Below, in pieces: positions 37,336 through 45,811 of a DNA stretch of 64,000 nucleotides; positions within the stretch are counted from its first letter, which is position 1, and each line of letters begins with the position of its first letter. The DNA lies in assembly GCF_002095475.1 (NCBI RefSeq), contig NZ_MLFR01000018.1, forward strand, positions 1 to 64,000. Direction: 5' to 3'. The notes below the pieces were generated by a model. That model made no database searches, was not told where the DNA came from, and worked only from the letters and a program-made list of their open reading frames with translations. This DNA comes from Pantoea rwandensis. GTDB taxonomy: Bacteria; Pseudomonadota; Gammaproteobacteria; Enterobacterales; Enterobacteriaceae. A program made the translations under genes and the position numbers.

Positions 37336-37896
37336 ATGGCTTTAACCACCTTAGACGCAAAAACCGCCCTGATTGTGATTGACCTGCAGCACGGGATTGT
37401 CCGTCTTCCTGTGACGCCATTAGCAGCGGATGTTGTTGTTGAACGTTGTGCACAGCTGGTTGACGCGTTTCACGCTAAAAACCTGCCGGTTGTCAAAGTC
37501 AACGTGGCAGGTGGCGCTCCGGGTCGTAATGAGCAAGCGCGTCACAGTGGTGAACTGCCTGCCGACTGGGCGGTGCTGGTACCGGAAATGGCGTTAAAAG
37601 CGGGTGAAATCGCGGCGACGAAAACCACATGGGGTGGCTTCCACAACACCGATTTGCATGCGCAACTGCAAGAGCGCGGAGTGACTCAGGTCGTGGTGTG
37701 CGGAATCGCAACCTCTATTGGGGTGGAATCCACTGCGCGTCAAGCCTACGAATTAGGTTACAACGTCACGCTAGCAACTGATGCAATGACTTGCCTTAAT
37801 GCAGAAACGCACAAAAACAGCATTGAGCGCATCTTCCCACGCTTGGGTGAAACCGGCTCAACGGCAGACGTTCTGGCACTGCTGAAGTCATTTTGA
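37336..37896 (+). CDS. Isochorismatase-family hydrolase lacking the usual Cys
   Basis: 186 aa with the cysteine-hydrolase fold. Two of the triad positions are clear: D16 (ALIVIDLQHG) and K96 (AATKTTWGGF). At the nucleophile position, where amidases of the family have T-x-x-C, it reads GIATSIGVES with Gly129, and the nearest Cys is C122. True isochorismatases (EntB, PhzD) also lack this Cys, so the enzyme may cleave an ether or ester by a different mechanism. It is co-transcribed with a MarR regulator. The substrate is unknown; detoxification of an aromatic is a guess. Confidence 0.82.
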   Translation: MALTTLDAKTALIVIDLQHGIVRLPVTPLAADVVVERCAQLVDAFHAKNLPVVKVNVAGGAPGRNEQARHSGELPADWAVLVPEMALKAGEIAATKTTWGGFHNTDLHAQLQERGVTQVVVCGIATSIGVESTARQAYELGYNVTLATDAMTCLNAETHKNSIERIFPRLGETGSTADVLALLKSF

Positions 37897-37942
37897 CTTT
37901 AAGGCGTGCGCGGTTAGCGTGCGCAATGCCTAAACGGCGCTG

Positions 37943-37988
37943 AAAAAAAGCCCTGCAATCTGATGAGATTTGCAGGGCTTTTTTATTG
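37943..37988. terminator. Bidirectional terminator between hydrolase and pqqU
   Basis: AAAAAAAGCCCTGCA (37943-37957) pairs with TGCAGGGCTTTTTT, with a long A run on one side and T run on the other. It separates two convergent genes. Confidence 0.88.
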
Positions 37989-38000
37989 GGGGGATGTCAG

Positions 38001-40124
38001 TTATTGAAATGCATAACTTACGGTTAACCCTACGCTGTAATTCCGTCCCGGTGCCGGTTCGTAATAGCGCCCGTTGCTTTCATTCACGATCACGGAACCC
38101 ACATAGTTACGATCAAACAGGTTGTCGACGCGTCCGAACAGATCCAGCGTCCAGTTCTGCACCAGCCACTTATAGCCGGAGTTCAGACCAAATACCGTGT
38201 AAGACGGCGCTTTGACATCATTTTCATCGTCCGCTGCGATATCACTCATATAGCGCACATCGCCGCCCGCATACCAGCCTTGTTCCGGCGCATAAGCTAA
38301 TCCGGCATACGCCATGTTGCGCGCGATGCCAGGGATGCGGTTGCCATCGCAGCTCTCGGTACCGCAGGCATTGGAACGAAAGCGCGCGTCCAGCAATGTC
38401 CAGGCTGCTTTCAGGTGCCAGTCATAACCGAAGTCTTGATCCAAGCCCAGCTCCAACCCACGACGACGCGTTTCACCGGCATTTTTGTAGCTGGTGCGGC
38501 CTTCAAAGCTGCTGTCGGAGACGATTTCGTTTTTGGTATCGGTCTGGAATAGCGCGGCGGTAATCAGGCCGTTGCCAATACGTTTTTTCGTGCCCAGTTC
38601 CACGGTATCGCTGGTGGCGGGTTTCAGGTTCAGGTTGAGGCCCGCCTGATCTGCTGAGCGATAGGACAACTCATTGAGGGTCGGTGTTTCGAAGCCACGA
38701 CCAGCAGAAACATAGGCATTCCAGCTGTTATCAATAGCATATTTCAGTGATGCGGCAGGCAACCAACGGTGATAGCGGCGATTGCCACTGTCGTCAGGAT
38801 CGGTGGCCGTCACATAATAATCGTTGGAATCGAAATTCACCGTGCTCAAACGCACGCCCGCATCCAGTGACCATTTATCGGTGAACTGCCAAGCGGTTTG
38901 CAGATAAGGATCGAGGTTCCACATCAGGTTGCGTTCATTACGACGCATATCCCCCTGCACGCCGTAATCCGTCACACCGTTGCTGGTGGTAAAGTTCTGA
39001 TAGCCCTTACGCTTCTCGGTCATAGTTTCATAGTCGAGACCGGCAGTGAGCGTTACAGGGAGGGTGAACAGGGTATCGCGATGGGTCCAGCGCGAGTCAA
39101 TGCCTTGATAATGACGCGCCAGAGAAATCACACCACCGGGATAACCCGCAGCGAGCTGCGTTGCCCTTGGAATGGATTGGTACTGCGTCGTTTCGCGTTC
39201 ACCGGCGTACAGCATCACGCTGAGGTCATCGTTCTCACTCATCTGGCGCTGATAATGTAAGCCAGCCTGCGTTTGGTCAACGGTCTTGCGCGCGTTATAC
39301 AGCGTCACGTTACTGGCAACCTGACGCGGATTATCTTTCCACTGAGCTTCCGTCAATCCACCGGGATCTTGCGCATCGACATGCACGCTGTTGAACAGCA
39401 GTGTCAGGGTACTGACATCATCAATACGCACGCCCAGCTTGGCGTTGCCGAGGTTTTTCTGCGCGGAACTGTGGTCGCGATAGCCATGCGTCGTGAAGCG
39501 TGAAGCAGATACCGTGTAATTTACGTCACCCGCATGCGTACCGTCACCGGTCGCACCGCTGGCCTTGACGCTATTTCGCCAGCTGCCAAAGCTGCCGTAC
39601 CAGGTACTGGCTTCCAGGGTAGTCGGCTGTTGACCGGTTTGGGTGTCGACGTTAATCACGCCGCCAGAAGAGTTGCCATACAGCGCCGAAAATGGACCGC
39701 GCAGCACTTCGATATGATCGATGGAGCCGATATCAATATTCGAGGTTTGTCCCTGTCCATCAGGCATGGTGGCAGGAATGCCGTCCACATACATGCGTAT
39801 ACCGCGCAGGCCAAAGGTCGATCGCGAGCCGAAGCCGCGTACGGAAATTTGCAGATCCTGGGCGTAGTTCTGGCGGTTCTGGATCTGCAATCCCGGTACG
39901 CTGGTCAGGTTCTCGGAAAGATTCACGCGTGGCGCAGCATGGCGCATATCATCACCGGAGACTACGCTGACCGCCGCAGGTGTATCCAACTCAGACAAGC
40001 CGGAACCAGCAGGTGCGGCGCTCACCACCATGGTATTGCTGGCATTATCCGCTGCCATCAAATGCAGGGGGAATAATGCAGGCAGCATCAGCAACGGTGC
40101 CTGTCGCAGTAAAGCAATTTTCAT
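38001..40124 (-). CDS. pqqU: TonB-dependent PQQ receptor PqqU (YncD)
   Basis: 707-aa outer-membrane receptor. It aligns over its length with E. coli YncD, since shown to import pyrroloquinoline quinone and renamed PqqU. The signal peptide starts MKIALLRQAPLLMLPALFPL. The plug domain has the family text ELDTPAAVSVVSGDDMR, IRGIRMYVDGIPATMPDGQG and VLRGPFSALYGNSSGG (versions close to YncD). The barrel ends GRYYEPAPGRNYSVGLTVSY with a C-terminal aromatic. ATG 40124 gives a clean signal peptide; ATG 40169 would add 15 residues. The same window carries the pqq operon 8 kb away, so this strain both makes and can scavenge PQQ. Confidence 0.9.
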   Translation of the reverse strand: MKIALLRQAPLLMLPALFPLHLMAADNASNTMVVSAAPAGSGLSELDTPAAVSVVSGDDMRHAAPRVNLSENLTSVPGLQIQNRQNYAQDLQISVRGFGSRSTFGLRGIRMYVDGIPATMPDGQGQTSNIDIGSIDHIEVLRGPFSALYGNSSGGVINVDTQTGQQPTTLEASTWYGSFGSWRNSVKASGATGDGTHAGDVNYTVSASRFTTHGYRDHSSAQKNLGNAKLGVRIDDVSTLTLLFNSVHVDAQDPGGLTEAQWKDNPRQVASNVTLYNARKTVDQTQAGLHYQRQMSENDDLSVMLYAGERETTQYQSIPRATQLAAGYPGGVISLARHYQGIDSRWTHRDTLFTLPVTLTAGLDYETMTEKRKGYQNFTTSNGVTDYGVQGDMRRNERNLMWNLDPYLQTAWQFTDKWSLDAGVRLSTVNFDSNDYYVTATDPDDSGNRRYHRWLPAASLKYAIDNSWNAYVSAGRGFETPTLNELSYRSADQAGLNLNLKPATSDTVELGTKKRIGNGLITAALFQTDTKNEIVSDSSFEGRTSYKNAGETRRRGLELGLDQDFGYDWHLKAAWTLLDARFRSNACGTESCDGNRIPGIARNMAYAGLAYAPEQGWYAGGDVRYMSDIAADDENDVKAPSYTVFGLNSGYKWLVQNWTLDLFGRVDNLFDRNYVGSVIVNESNGRYYEPAPGRNYSVGLTVSYAFQ

Positions 40125-40218
40125 TATGAAAGACCGTATAAAAGACGTGGAATGAACCAAAGGGAACATTAATCGCGCATATGTTAATAGTTTTGTCGAT
40201 AAATGGTATTACATTTTC

Positions 40219-40242
40219 ACGCATTATATTAAATAAATGCGT
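40219..40242. promoter_or_regulatory. Inverted repeat upstream of pqqU
   Basis: ACGCATT (40219-40225) and AATGCGT (40236-40242) flank a 10-bp AT-rich spacer, 95 bp upstream of the pqqU start in an AT-rich stretch. It is a possible regulator site; it does not resemble a Fur box. The remaining 200 bp to the next gene show nothing clear. Confidence 0.35.
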
Positions 40243-40460
40243 TAATTAGACCTACATAACCCCGAGCGTAGGCTGGCTATAACATGTTCATCGCCATACG
40301 AGGTCGGCTGGTGGTTATTTTGTTGCCAGTCGGCTTTTCAGGGACAACGCAAAGCACCGCAGTGGCTACTTAAGATATTGGCAAGCAATATGGTGACCTA
40401 ACTGCGCTCATGTTGTCCTCTTGCGCATATTCTGCCAGTGTCATGGCGATGACTATCTGC

Positions 40461-40667
40461 TCAAGGAGACTTGGGTTGTCGGACTGGAGGATGGTCCTTG
40501 AGCCATCGACGAACATCTTCTGTATCTGATCCCGCTTCTCGTAACGCCCGAGTAAGCCTTTCTTGGGTCGTATGCAGAGTGAGAGTCCAGTAAGTTATTT
40601 GCCACTGTTCAAATAATTCAATGCGAGACAAATCTGACGGGATGCGGCGCTGTATAGGGTCTTTCAT
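40461..40667 (-). CDS. Small DUF3606-like protein
   Basis: 68 aa. The stretch IPSDLSRIELFEQWQITYWT followed by TQERLTRALREAGSDTEDVR has the pattern of DUF3606 proteins (a D-x-SRI-x-x-x-E start, a YW-T motif, then a helix with AVR-x-VG). Function is unknown; members are small, cytoplasmic and often stress-linked. GAGGA lies upstream of the ATG. It is in an AT-rich patch, transcribed alone on the minus strand, with 290 bp on either side lacking genes. Confidence 0.65.
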   Translation of the reverse strand: MKDPIQRRIPSDLSRIELFEQWQITYWTLTLHTTQERLTRALREAGSDTEDVRRWLKDHPPVRQPKSP

Positions 40668-40956
40668 CTTTTATTATCCTCATGCCATTAATAATGGATT
40701 AAATACATAATTAATCCTTATCTGATGAAGAGGTGATTTTGTTTTTTTTCGGCGCCGAGGAAAGCAGATTATTCCCTATTGCTGCGTTTCATCACTGATT
40801 GGGATGTTTCTTATATAGAAACGCAGTTAATAAGCGTAACGGCAGCATTTGTTCATGATTATATCGAATACAAGATTGGGGCGGGTGCACAAACAGATGA
40901 TTGCTTAAAATAGATTGATTAAAAGCAATCAAGCGAATGTAGTTTTCATTTATAGG

Positions 40957-41196
40957 TTAACAGGACAACAATTTTTTAAAAATTTTTGCATAGTGGTTTT
41001 TAATTGATGATTCTTCAGTCTCATCCAGTTTTTTTAGCAACTCAAAACAAAGCGTTTTACGACTGAGTGTTTTTCCTGCGCTCAAAATTTCGCCTACAAT
41101 TCGTCCCAAGGCTTCCTCTTCTGAAATATCTGTAGGTGTCGGCACATTATTCTCCATAACCGTTCTTTGAATTTTCGCTACATCGTTGATGCACAT
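40957..41196 (-). CDS. AriR/YmgB-like small regulatory protein
   Basis: 79 aa. The core EEEALGRIVGEILSAGKTLS then KTLCFELLKKLDETEE resembles the YmgA/YmgB (AriR) family of small helical connector proteins linked to biofilm and acid resistance in E. coli. AGAGGA lies at good spacing before the ATG. Base composition is clearly more AT-rich than the window average, as expected for this mobile family. There is no partner gene beside it except the TetR gene 107 bp upstream on the same strand. Confidence 0.6.
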   Translation of the reverse strand: MCINDVAKIQRTVMENNVPTPTDISEEEALGRIVGEILSAGKTLSRKTLCFELLKKLDETEESSIKNHYAKIFKKLLSC

Positions 41197-41302
41197 ATCA
41201 ATTCCTCTAAGGGGTCTCAGGCATTCGGAAAGGGCAATGATTGAATTTAATTAGGAAATGATTATTTCCTAATAGGGTAAATGAATTACTCCAAAACCTT
41301 CA

Positions 41303-41902
41303 TCACCATAGTAATGGTTTTTTCCCATTAGTCACATCTTGAACTTTGCCCACCACACGCATGCCGAATGCGACGCACAGCAATAGACCGGCCGCTGTTT
41401 CAGCATCCAACTCAGAGGAAATAGATCCGTCCTTCTGGCCTTCAGTAATAAGCGAAACGAGAAAGTTTTGATTGCGCATCACAGCCTGTCTGACTAATTC
41501 TGACAGTTCTTCATCCAGCGTTTGCAATTCAACTGTACTTCCGACAACCAAACAACCTCTACGACCTTCAATCTCAACTGCCGAGTCTAAATAAAATTGC
41601 AGTAATTCCTCAATCCGCGATTTGCCATCTGGGAAATGTTGCAACCGCTGACGTAAATCGGCATTACGTATGGCAATGTAGCGTTCAAAGACCCGTAAAA
41701 AGAGGGTGCGCTTATCAGTAAAGGCTTTATATATACTACCCGCCGTCAAACTCATGGCTTCGCCCAAATCGGCTATTGATGAAGCGTGATAACCTTTCTT
41801 CCTGAATATTATCATTGCCTTATCTAAAACTTCGTCCATATCAAAGACCCGTGGTCTTCCACGCTCTCGAGTGACTTTTAAGCTTTGGTTTTCTGATGTC
41901 AT
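41303..41902 (-). CDS. TetR-family regulator, probably frameshifted at the C-terminus
   Basis: 199 aa as read. The N-terminal helix-turn-helix is SSIADLGEAMSLTAGSIYKAFTDK (about residues 41-64), typical of TetR/AcrR. The last residues (KKPLLW) do not look like a family C-terminus. If the T run at 41318-41323 had one more base, the frame would read KKTITMVMKVLE and stop at 41286, a normal amphipathic end helix, so one base is probably missing. Expression is leftward in an AT-rich patch. The divergent dehydrogenase gene starts 304 bp away and is a possible target; no clear operator was seen between. Confidence 0.8.
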   Translation of the reverse strand: MTSENQSLKVTRERGRPRVFDMDEVLDKAMIIFRKKGYHASSIADLGEAMSLTAGSIYKAFTDKRTLFLRVFERYIAIRNADLRQRLQHFPDGKSRIEELLQFYLDSAVEIEGRRGCLVVGSTVELQTLDEELSELVRQAVMRNQNFLVSLITEGQKDGSISSELDAETAAGLLLCVAFGMRVVGKVQDVTNGKKPLLW

Positions 41903-42206
41903 CGGAAATTATTTATAGAGTGTTAGTTTCCCATTTATCATATGCGAACTTTTCCCAATAATCGAATGGCAATGAATACGAAGTCTTGAGCCATTACTGC
42001 AATGATAAAATTGACCTGGCGAATCATTATCCAAACCTCATGGCTTGAAACTCACCTGTGTTGTTTTAAAAGCATGTTGATTCACAACGTGTCTTGCCCA
42101 ATGTGAGATTAAAAAATGTCTTTCGGCGCAGCACCTCTCGCCTGGCTGCGCGCAGGAAATTCTGTCAGTCTGACTGTTTTGTCTGAATGCATAAAAGGGA
42201 GTCAAT

Positions 42207-43070
42207 ATGAGTCAGCAACCGGTAGTGGCGGTATTGGGATTAGGCGCAATGGGGCACGCTTTTGCCGCCAATTTACTGAAAAAAGATTTTGTGGTGCGTG
42301 GTTGGAACCGTACACGTGCCAAAGGCGAAGACTTGCTGGATGCAGGTTTGCAACTGAGCGACAGCGCAGTGCAGGCAGTTGAGGGTGCCGATGTGGTGAT
42401 TGCTATGCTGTCTGACGGCGACACCACGCGCCAGACCTTGACCGAGGTGAGTATCGCATTGAAGCAAGGCGCGACCGTTTGCCAAATGGGCACCATTGGC
42501 GTTGAAGCCACTGATGCATTGATTGCTGACCTTAAAAAAGCGCGTCCTGACGTACTGTTTATTGATGCCCCGGTGTCCGGTACCAAAGCTCCTGCTGAAA
42601 ATGCGCAAATTTTGGTGATGGCCAGCGGTGATCAAACAAGGGCGCAAGCCGCAGAACTAGTATTTGCGGCGATCGGTAAAGGCACACAATGGCTGGGCGA
42701 AGCCGGTGCCAGTTCGCGCATGAAGCTGGTGGTCAACAGTTGGCTGATTGGATTGATGCAGAGCTTGGCAGAGAGTACTCGCCTGGCGGAACAATTTGGT
42801 TTCAGCACCGATGATTTGTGGAAAGTATTGGATGGCGGTCCGTTAGCCGCACCCTATGCCAAAGTAAAACTCGGCATGATTGCTAGCGGTGATTTTACCC
42901 CGCAGATGCATCTGGTCTGGGCATTGAAAGACGCAAAACTGGCGCTGGATGCGGCAGGTGAGACTAAATTACCTGCGCTGGAAAATATCGTCGATGTTTG
43001 GCAGCAAGCAGTGGATGCCGGTTACGGTGAACAAGATCTGGCTGCCGTATATCAGTATTTGAAACGTTGA
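42207..43070 (+). CDS. NAD(P)-dependent 3-hydroxyisobutyrate-dehydrogenase-like enzyme
   Basis: 287-aa beta-hydroxyacid dehydrogenase. The Rossmann motif is VLGLGAMGHAFAANLL (about residues 10-25). The substrate-binding segment is FIDAPVSGTKAPAENAQILV, and the catalytic Lys sits in SSRMKLVVNSWLIG (about K173). The substrate is not known; glyoxylate/succinic semialdehyde reductases and imine reductases share this fold. GGGAG precedes the ATG. The AraC regulator gene starts one base after its stop, so the two are translationally coupled. The 304 bp before it (41903-42206) hold no gene; TGTCAGT (42163) and TGTCTGAATGC (42180) partly echo the repeat upstream of leuA. Confidence 0.85.
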   Translation: MSQQPVVAVLGLGAMGHAFAANLLKKDFVVRGWNRTRAKGEDLLDAGLQLSDSAVQAVEGADVVIAMLSDGDTTRQTLTEVSIALKQGATVCQMGTIGVEATDALIADLKKARPDVLFIDAPVSGTKAPAENAQILVMASGDQTRAQAAELVFAAIGKGTQWLGEAGASSRMKLVVNSWLIGLMQSLAESTRLAEQFGFSTDDLWKVLDGGPLAAPYAKVKLGMIASGDFTPQMHLVWALKDAKLALDAAGETKLPALENIVDVWQQAVDAGYGEQDLAAVYQYLKR

Positions 43071-43071
43071 A

Positions 43072-43854
43072 ATGAGCAAGCGGCTCAACTTCGATTTCAG
43101 CCATCGTCCACTGGTGCCTTACGCGCACGATTATGCGCATGGCGAAGCTGAGCCGTGGCATCACCACGACTGCGCGCAACTGATCCATACCCTGAGCGGA
43201 GTGGTGAGAGTAGAAACGCTACAAGGAAGTTGGATTGTCCCACCCAGCCGTGGAGTCTGGTTGCCGGCGGGTACGCAACACGCGCTGCATATTGTGGGGA
43301 CGGTGGCTGCACGAACGGTGTTTGTGGACCCCTTGGCGCGCGCTGATCTGCCCGCCAGCTGTCAGGTGGTGCAGGTTTCACCTTTGCTGCGTGAGTTGAT
43401 TGTGAGTGCGCTGGCGCTGCCCGAACAGTATGGCTCTGGCAGCCGAGCAGAGCGCATTTATGAACTCATCCTCGATGAAATCCGTGTGATGGATGTGCTG
43501 CCGTTTGGTCTGGCATGGCCAGAGAGCGAGCGGTTGCGCACGCTGTGCCAGCGCATTCAGCAGGCACCGGGCGAAGAGTGGACGCTGGCGCGTGCGGCCA
43601 GCCATCTCTGTGTGGCTGAACGCACACTAGCGCGCCATTTCACACGCGAGACCGGGCTACAGTTTAGCGATTGGGTGCGCCGCGCACGTCTCAGTGTGGC
43701 ACTCGCGCGGCTAGCCCAGGGTGAATCGGTGCTGACAGTAGCGCTCGACTTGGGTTACGACAGCCCGAGCGCCTTCAGTGCGATGTTTCGTCGCGTACTC
43801 GGCGTTACGCCAGCGAACTACTTTCCAGCGGCAGAAAAGCGTGGGCTGCGTTAA
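43072..43854 (+). CDS. AraC-family regulator with N-terminal cupin
   Basis: 260 aa. The N-terminal cupin (WHHHDCAQLIHTLSGVVRVE, about residues 28-47) can bind a small ligand. The C-terminal DNA-binding half has the two helix-turn-helix units ASHLCVAERTLARHFTRETG and LDLGYDSPSAFSAMFRRVLG. It starts one base after the dehydrogenase stop. Its last 50 bp overlap the end of leuA, on the other strand. A 21-bp-spaced direct repeat upstream of leuA is the kind of site AraC proteins bind, so leuA and the dehydrogenase are candidate targets. Confidence 0.88.
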   Translation: MSKRLNFDFSHRPLVPYAHDYAHGEAEPWHHHDCAQLIHTLSGVVRVETLQGSWIVPPSRGVWLPAGTQHALHIVGTVAARTVFVDPLARADLPASCQVVQVSPLLRELIVSALALPEQYGSGSRAERIYELILDEIRVMDVLPFGLAWPESERLRTLCQRIQQAPGEEWTLARAASHLCVAERTLARHFTRETGLQFSDWVRRARLSVALARLAQGESVLTVALDLGYDSPSAFSAMFRRVLGVTPANYFPAAEKRGLR

Positions 43855-45490
43855 CTAATGCCTGCAATGACGCCCGCGTAACATCGTTATCGATTCCCAC
43901 CCCCCAGGCCCGCTCGCCGCGTGCATTGAGGCAACTGATGTAGGTCACCGAACGACTGTCACTGCGCTTACCCAGCGTGTGTTCGTGATAATCCTCGATG
44001 GTGATCGCCAGGTCATAACGTTGGCGTAGGGCGGCCACCGCGGCTGACAGCAGCCCATTGCCTTTGCCTTCCAGCGTCAGTTGCTGCCCGCCATCCTGCA
44101 GGCGCGCTTTGAAACGCGTTTCACCTTTCTCATCGCTGTGGCTCTCCGCCTCGAGGAGGCGACGCGAAGGTTGCGTTAGGCCGTAGTGCTGACAGAAAAG
44201 CTGCCATAAGGCGTGGTGTGTCATCTCCTGACCATGGCTGTCGGTTTGCTGCTGCACGATGCGACTGAAGTCCTGCTGCAATCCACGCGGTAATTGCAGC
44301 CCGTGATTCTGCTCCAGTAGCCAGGCGGCGCCCCCTTTGCCGGATTGGCTATTGACGCGGATCACCGCTTCATAGCTGCAACCGATATCCAACGGATCAA
44401 GCGGCAGATAGGGCATCTGCCAAATGGCTTCCTGGCGCTCATTACGCTCAGCAAATCCTTTACGTATTGCATCCTGATGCGAACCGGAGAAGGCAGTAAA
44501 CACCAGTTCCCCGGCATACGGATGGCGCGGATGGACCGGCAACTGATTACAACGCGTCACCACTTCCAGCACCTGCTGGATATCACTGAAATCGAGTTCC
44601 GGCGCTACGCCTTGGGTATATAAATTCAGCGCCAGCGTCACGATATCGACATTACCGGTGCGTTCACCGTTACCAAACAAACACCCCTCAACGCGGTCTG
44701 CTCCGGCCAGAATCGCCAACTCCGCGCAGGCAACGCCCGTGCCGCGATCGTTGTGGGGATGTACACAAATCGCCACTTGTGATCGCTGGCTAAAATGACG
44801 GCAGAAGTACTCAATTTGGTCGGCGTAAACGTTCGGCGTGTTCACTTCCACCGTAGCGGGCAGATTGATGATCATCGGACGCTCCGGTCCAGGCTGCCAA
44901 ATGGCCGCTACCGCTTCGCAAATCTCCAGCGCGAATTCCGGTTCAGTAAAGCAGAAGGTTTCTGGCGAGTACTGGAAGGTCCAGGCAGTGTCCGCTTGTG
45001 CTTCACACTGAGCGCGAATCTGTCGCGCACCGGCACAGGCTAACTCAATGATCTCAGCTTTGCTCTGACGGAAAACACGTTCACGGAACAGTGGCGCCGT
45101 AGCGTTGTACATATGAATGATCGCGCGGGGCGCGCCGCGCAGTGCCTCAAAGGTACGGTCAATCAGGTCGCTACGCGCCTGGGTCAGTACCTGAATAGCG
45201 ACATCTTGCGGAATGTGGTTTTGTTCAATCAGCAAACGAACAAAATCGAAGTCGGTTTGCGAGGCGGCAGGAAAAGCGACTTCAATTTCCTTGAAACCGC
45301 AACGCAGTAACAGCTGCCAAAACTCCAGCTTGCGGGCACTGTCCATCGGTGTTGCCAACGCTTGGTTACCGTCACGCAGGTCCGTCGAGAGCCAGCGTGG
45401 GGCTTTGGTCAGTTGGCGTGAAGGCCACTGACGTTCAGGCAAGTCAATCACCGGATAGGGACAGTATTTTTCAGCAGGTTGGTTCAGCAT
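43805..45490 (-). CDS. leuA: 2-isopropylmalate synthase, long (actinobacterial-type) form
   Basis: 561 aa. Condenses acetyl-CoA with 2-oxoisovalerate, the first step of leucine synthesis. The catalytic barrel has STDLRDGNQAL (family DGxQ motif), the metal motif CVHPHNDRGTGVA, and GNGERTGNVDIVTLALNLY. The C-terminal regulatory domain includes ISCLNARGERAWGVGIDNDV. The length and start (WPSRQLTKAPRWLSTDLRDG) mark the long type rather than the 523-aa enteric LeuA of leuABCD. No leuBCD is next to it, so it is probably a second, separately regulated copy or a homolog used for another 2-oxoacid. It is convergent with the AraC gene, overlapping by 50 bp. Confidence 0.85.
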   Translation of the reverse strand: MLNQPAEKYCPYPVIDLPERQWPSRQLTKAPRWLSTDLRDGNQALATPMDSARKLEFWQLLLRCGFKEIEVAFPAASQTDFDFVRLLIEQNHIPQDVAIQVLTQARSDLIDRTFEALRGAPRAIIHMYNATAPLFRERVFRQSKAEIIELACAGARQIRAQCEAQADTAWTFQYSPETFCFTEPEFALEICEAVAAIWQPGPERPMIINLPATVEVNTPNVYADQIEYFCRHFSQRSQVAICVHPHNDRGTGVACAELAILAGADRVEGCLFGNGERTGNVDIVTLALNLYTQGVAPELDFSDIQQVLEVVTRCNQLPVHPRHPYAGELVFTAFSGSHQDAIRKGFAERNERQEAIWQMPYLPLDPLDIGCSYEAVIRVNSQSGKGGAAWLLEQNHGLQLPRGLQQDFSRIVQQQTDSHGQEMTHHALWQLFCQHYGLTQPSRRLLEAESHSDEKGETRFKARLQDGGQQLTLEGKGNGLLSAAVAALRQRYDLAITIEDYHEHTLGKRSDSRSVTYISCLNARGERAWGVGIDNDVTRASLQALVNAAHAFLPLESSSLA

Positions 45491-45547
45491 GAGGTTCTCC
45501 TTATAGGTCTGCCTTCAGTCTGGACCATGCCGCTGTACTCTGCTCAC

Positions 45548-45580
45548 GCATAACTGACAACACTTGCTGCATAACTGACA
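45548..45580. promoter_or_regulatory. 21-bp-spaced 12-bp direct repeat upstream of leuA
   Basis: GCATAACTGACA occurs twice without change, at 45548-45559 and 45569-45580, start to start 21 bp, on one helix face. It begins 58 bp upstream of the leuA start codon. Spacing and orientation are those of AraC-type activator half-sites. The rest of 45491-45811 holds the probable start of the next transcript and no clear gene. Confidence 0.65.
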
Positions 45581-45722
45581 GATGAGGCTAAAACGTCCCC
45601 TTGCTCCTGCCGCTGGCGGCGCAATACTTCACGTATCAGCCAGCCGTATCGCATCCGGTAAGCGCGATAAGTCGCGCTGCACCAAAAGAATAACAATTTG
45701 CTCGCTGAGGGAGGGCTTATGC

Positions 45723-45779
45723 ATGGAACGGCATTTCTCAGATGAAATCAGCATCTGGACTTTGATCGCTACAAGGTAG
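45723..45779 (+). CDS. Possible 18-aa leader peptide
   Basis: ATG at 45723 opens an 18-codon frame (MERHFSDEISIWTLIATR) after a strong GAGGGAGGG sequence and stops 32 bp before the binding-protein gene. The ribosome site is better than that of many real genes here. There is no run of one amino acid to suggest attenuation. It could be an upstream control frame, or chance. Confidence 0.25.
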   Translation: MERHFSDEISIWTLIATR

Positions 45780-45811
45780 TCTGGGGTTTTTGCGCGAGAA
45801 GAGAAATCACA

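Noticed and set aside
40303..40345. GGCTGG/CCAGTC stem with a T tract after pqqU's promoter region as a small RNA terminator
   Set aside because: The stem is short, needs a G-U pair, and there is no matching promoter.
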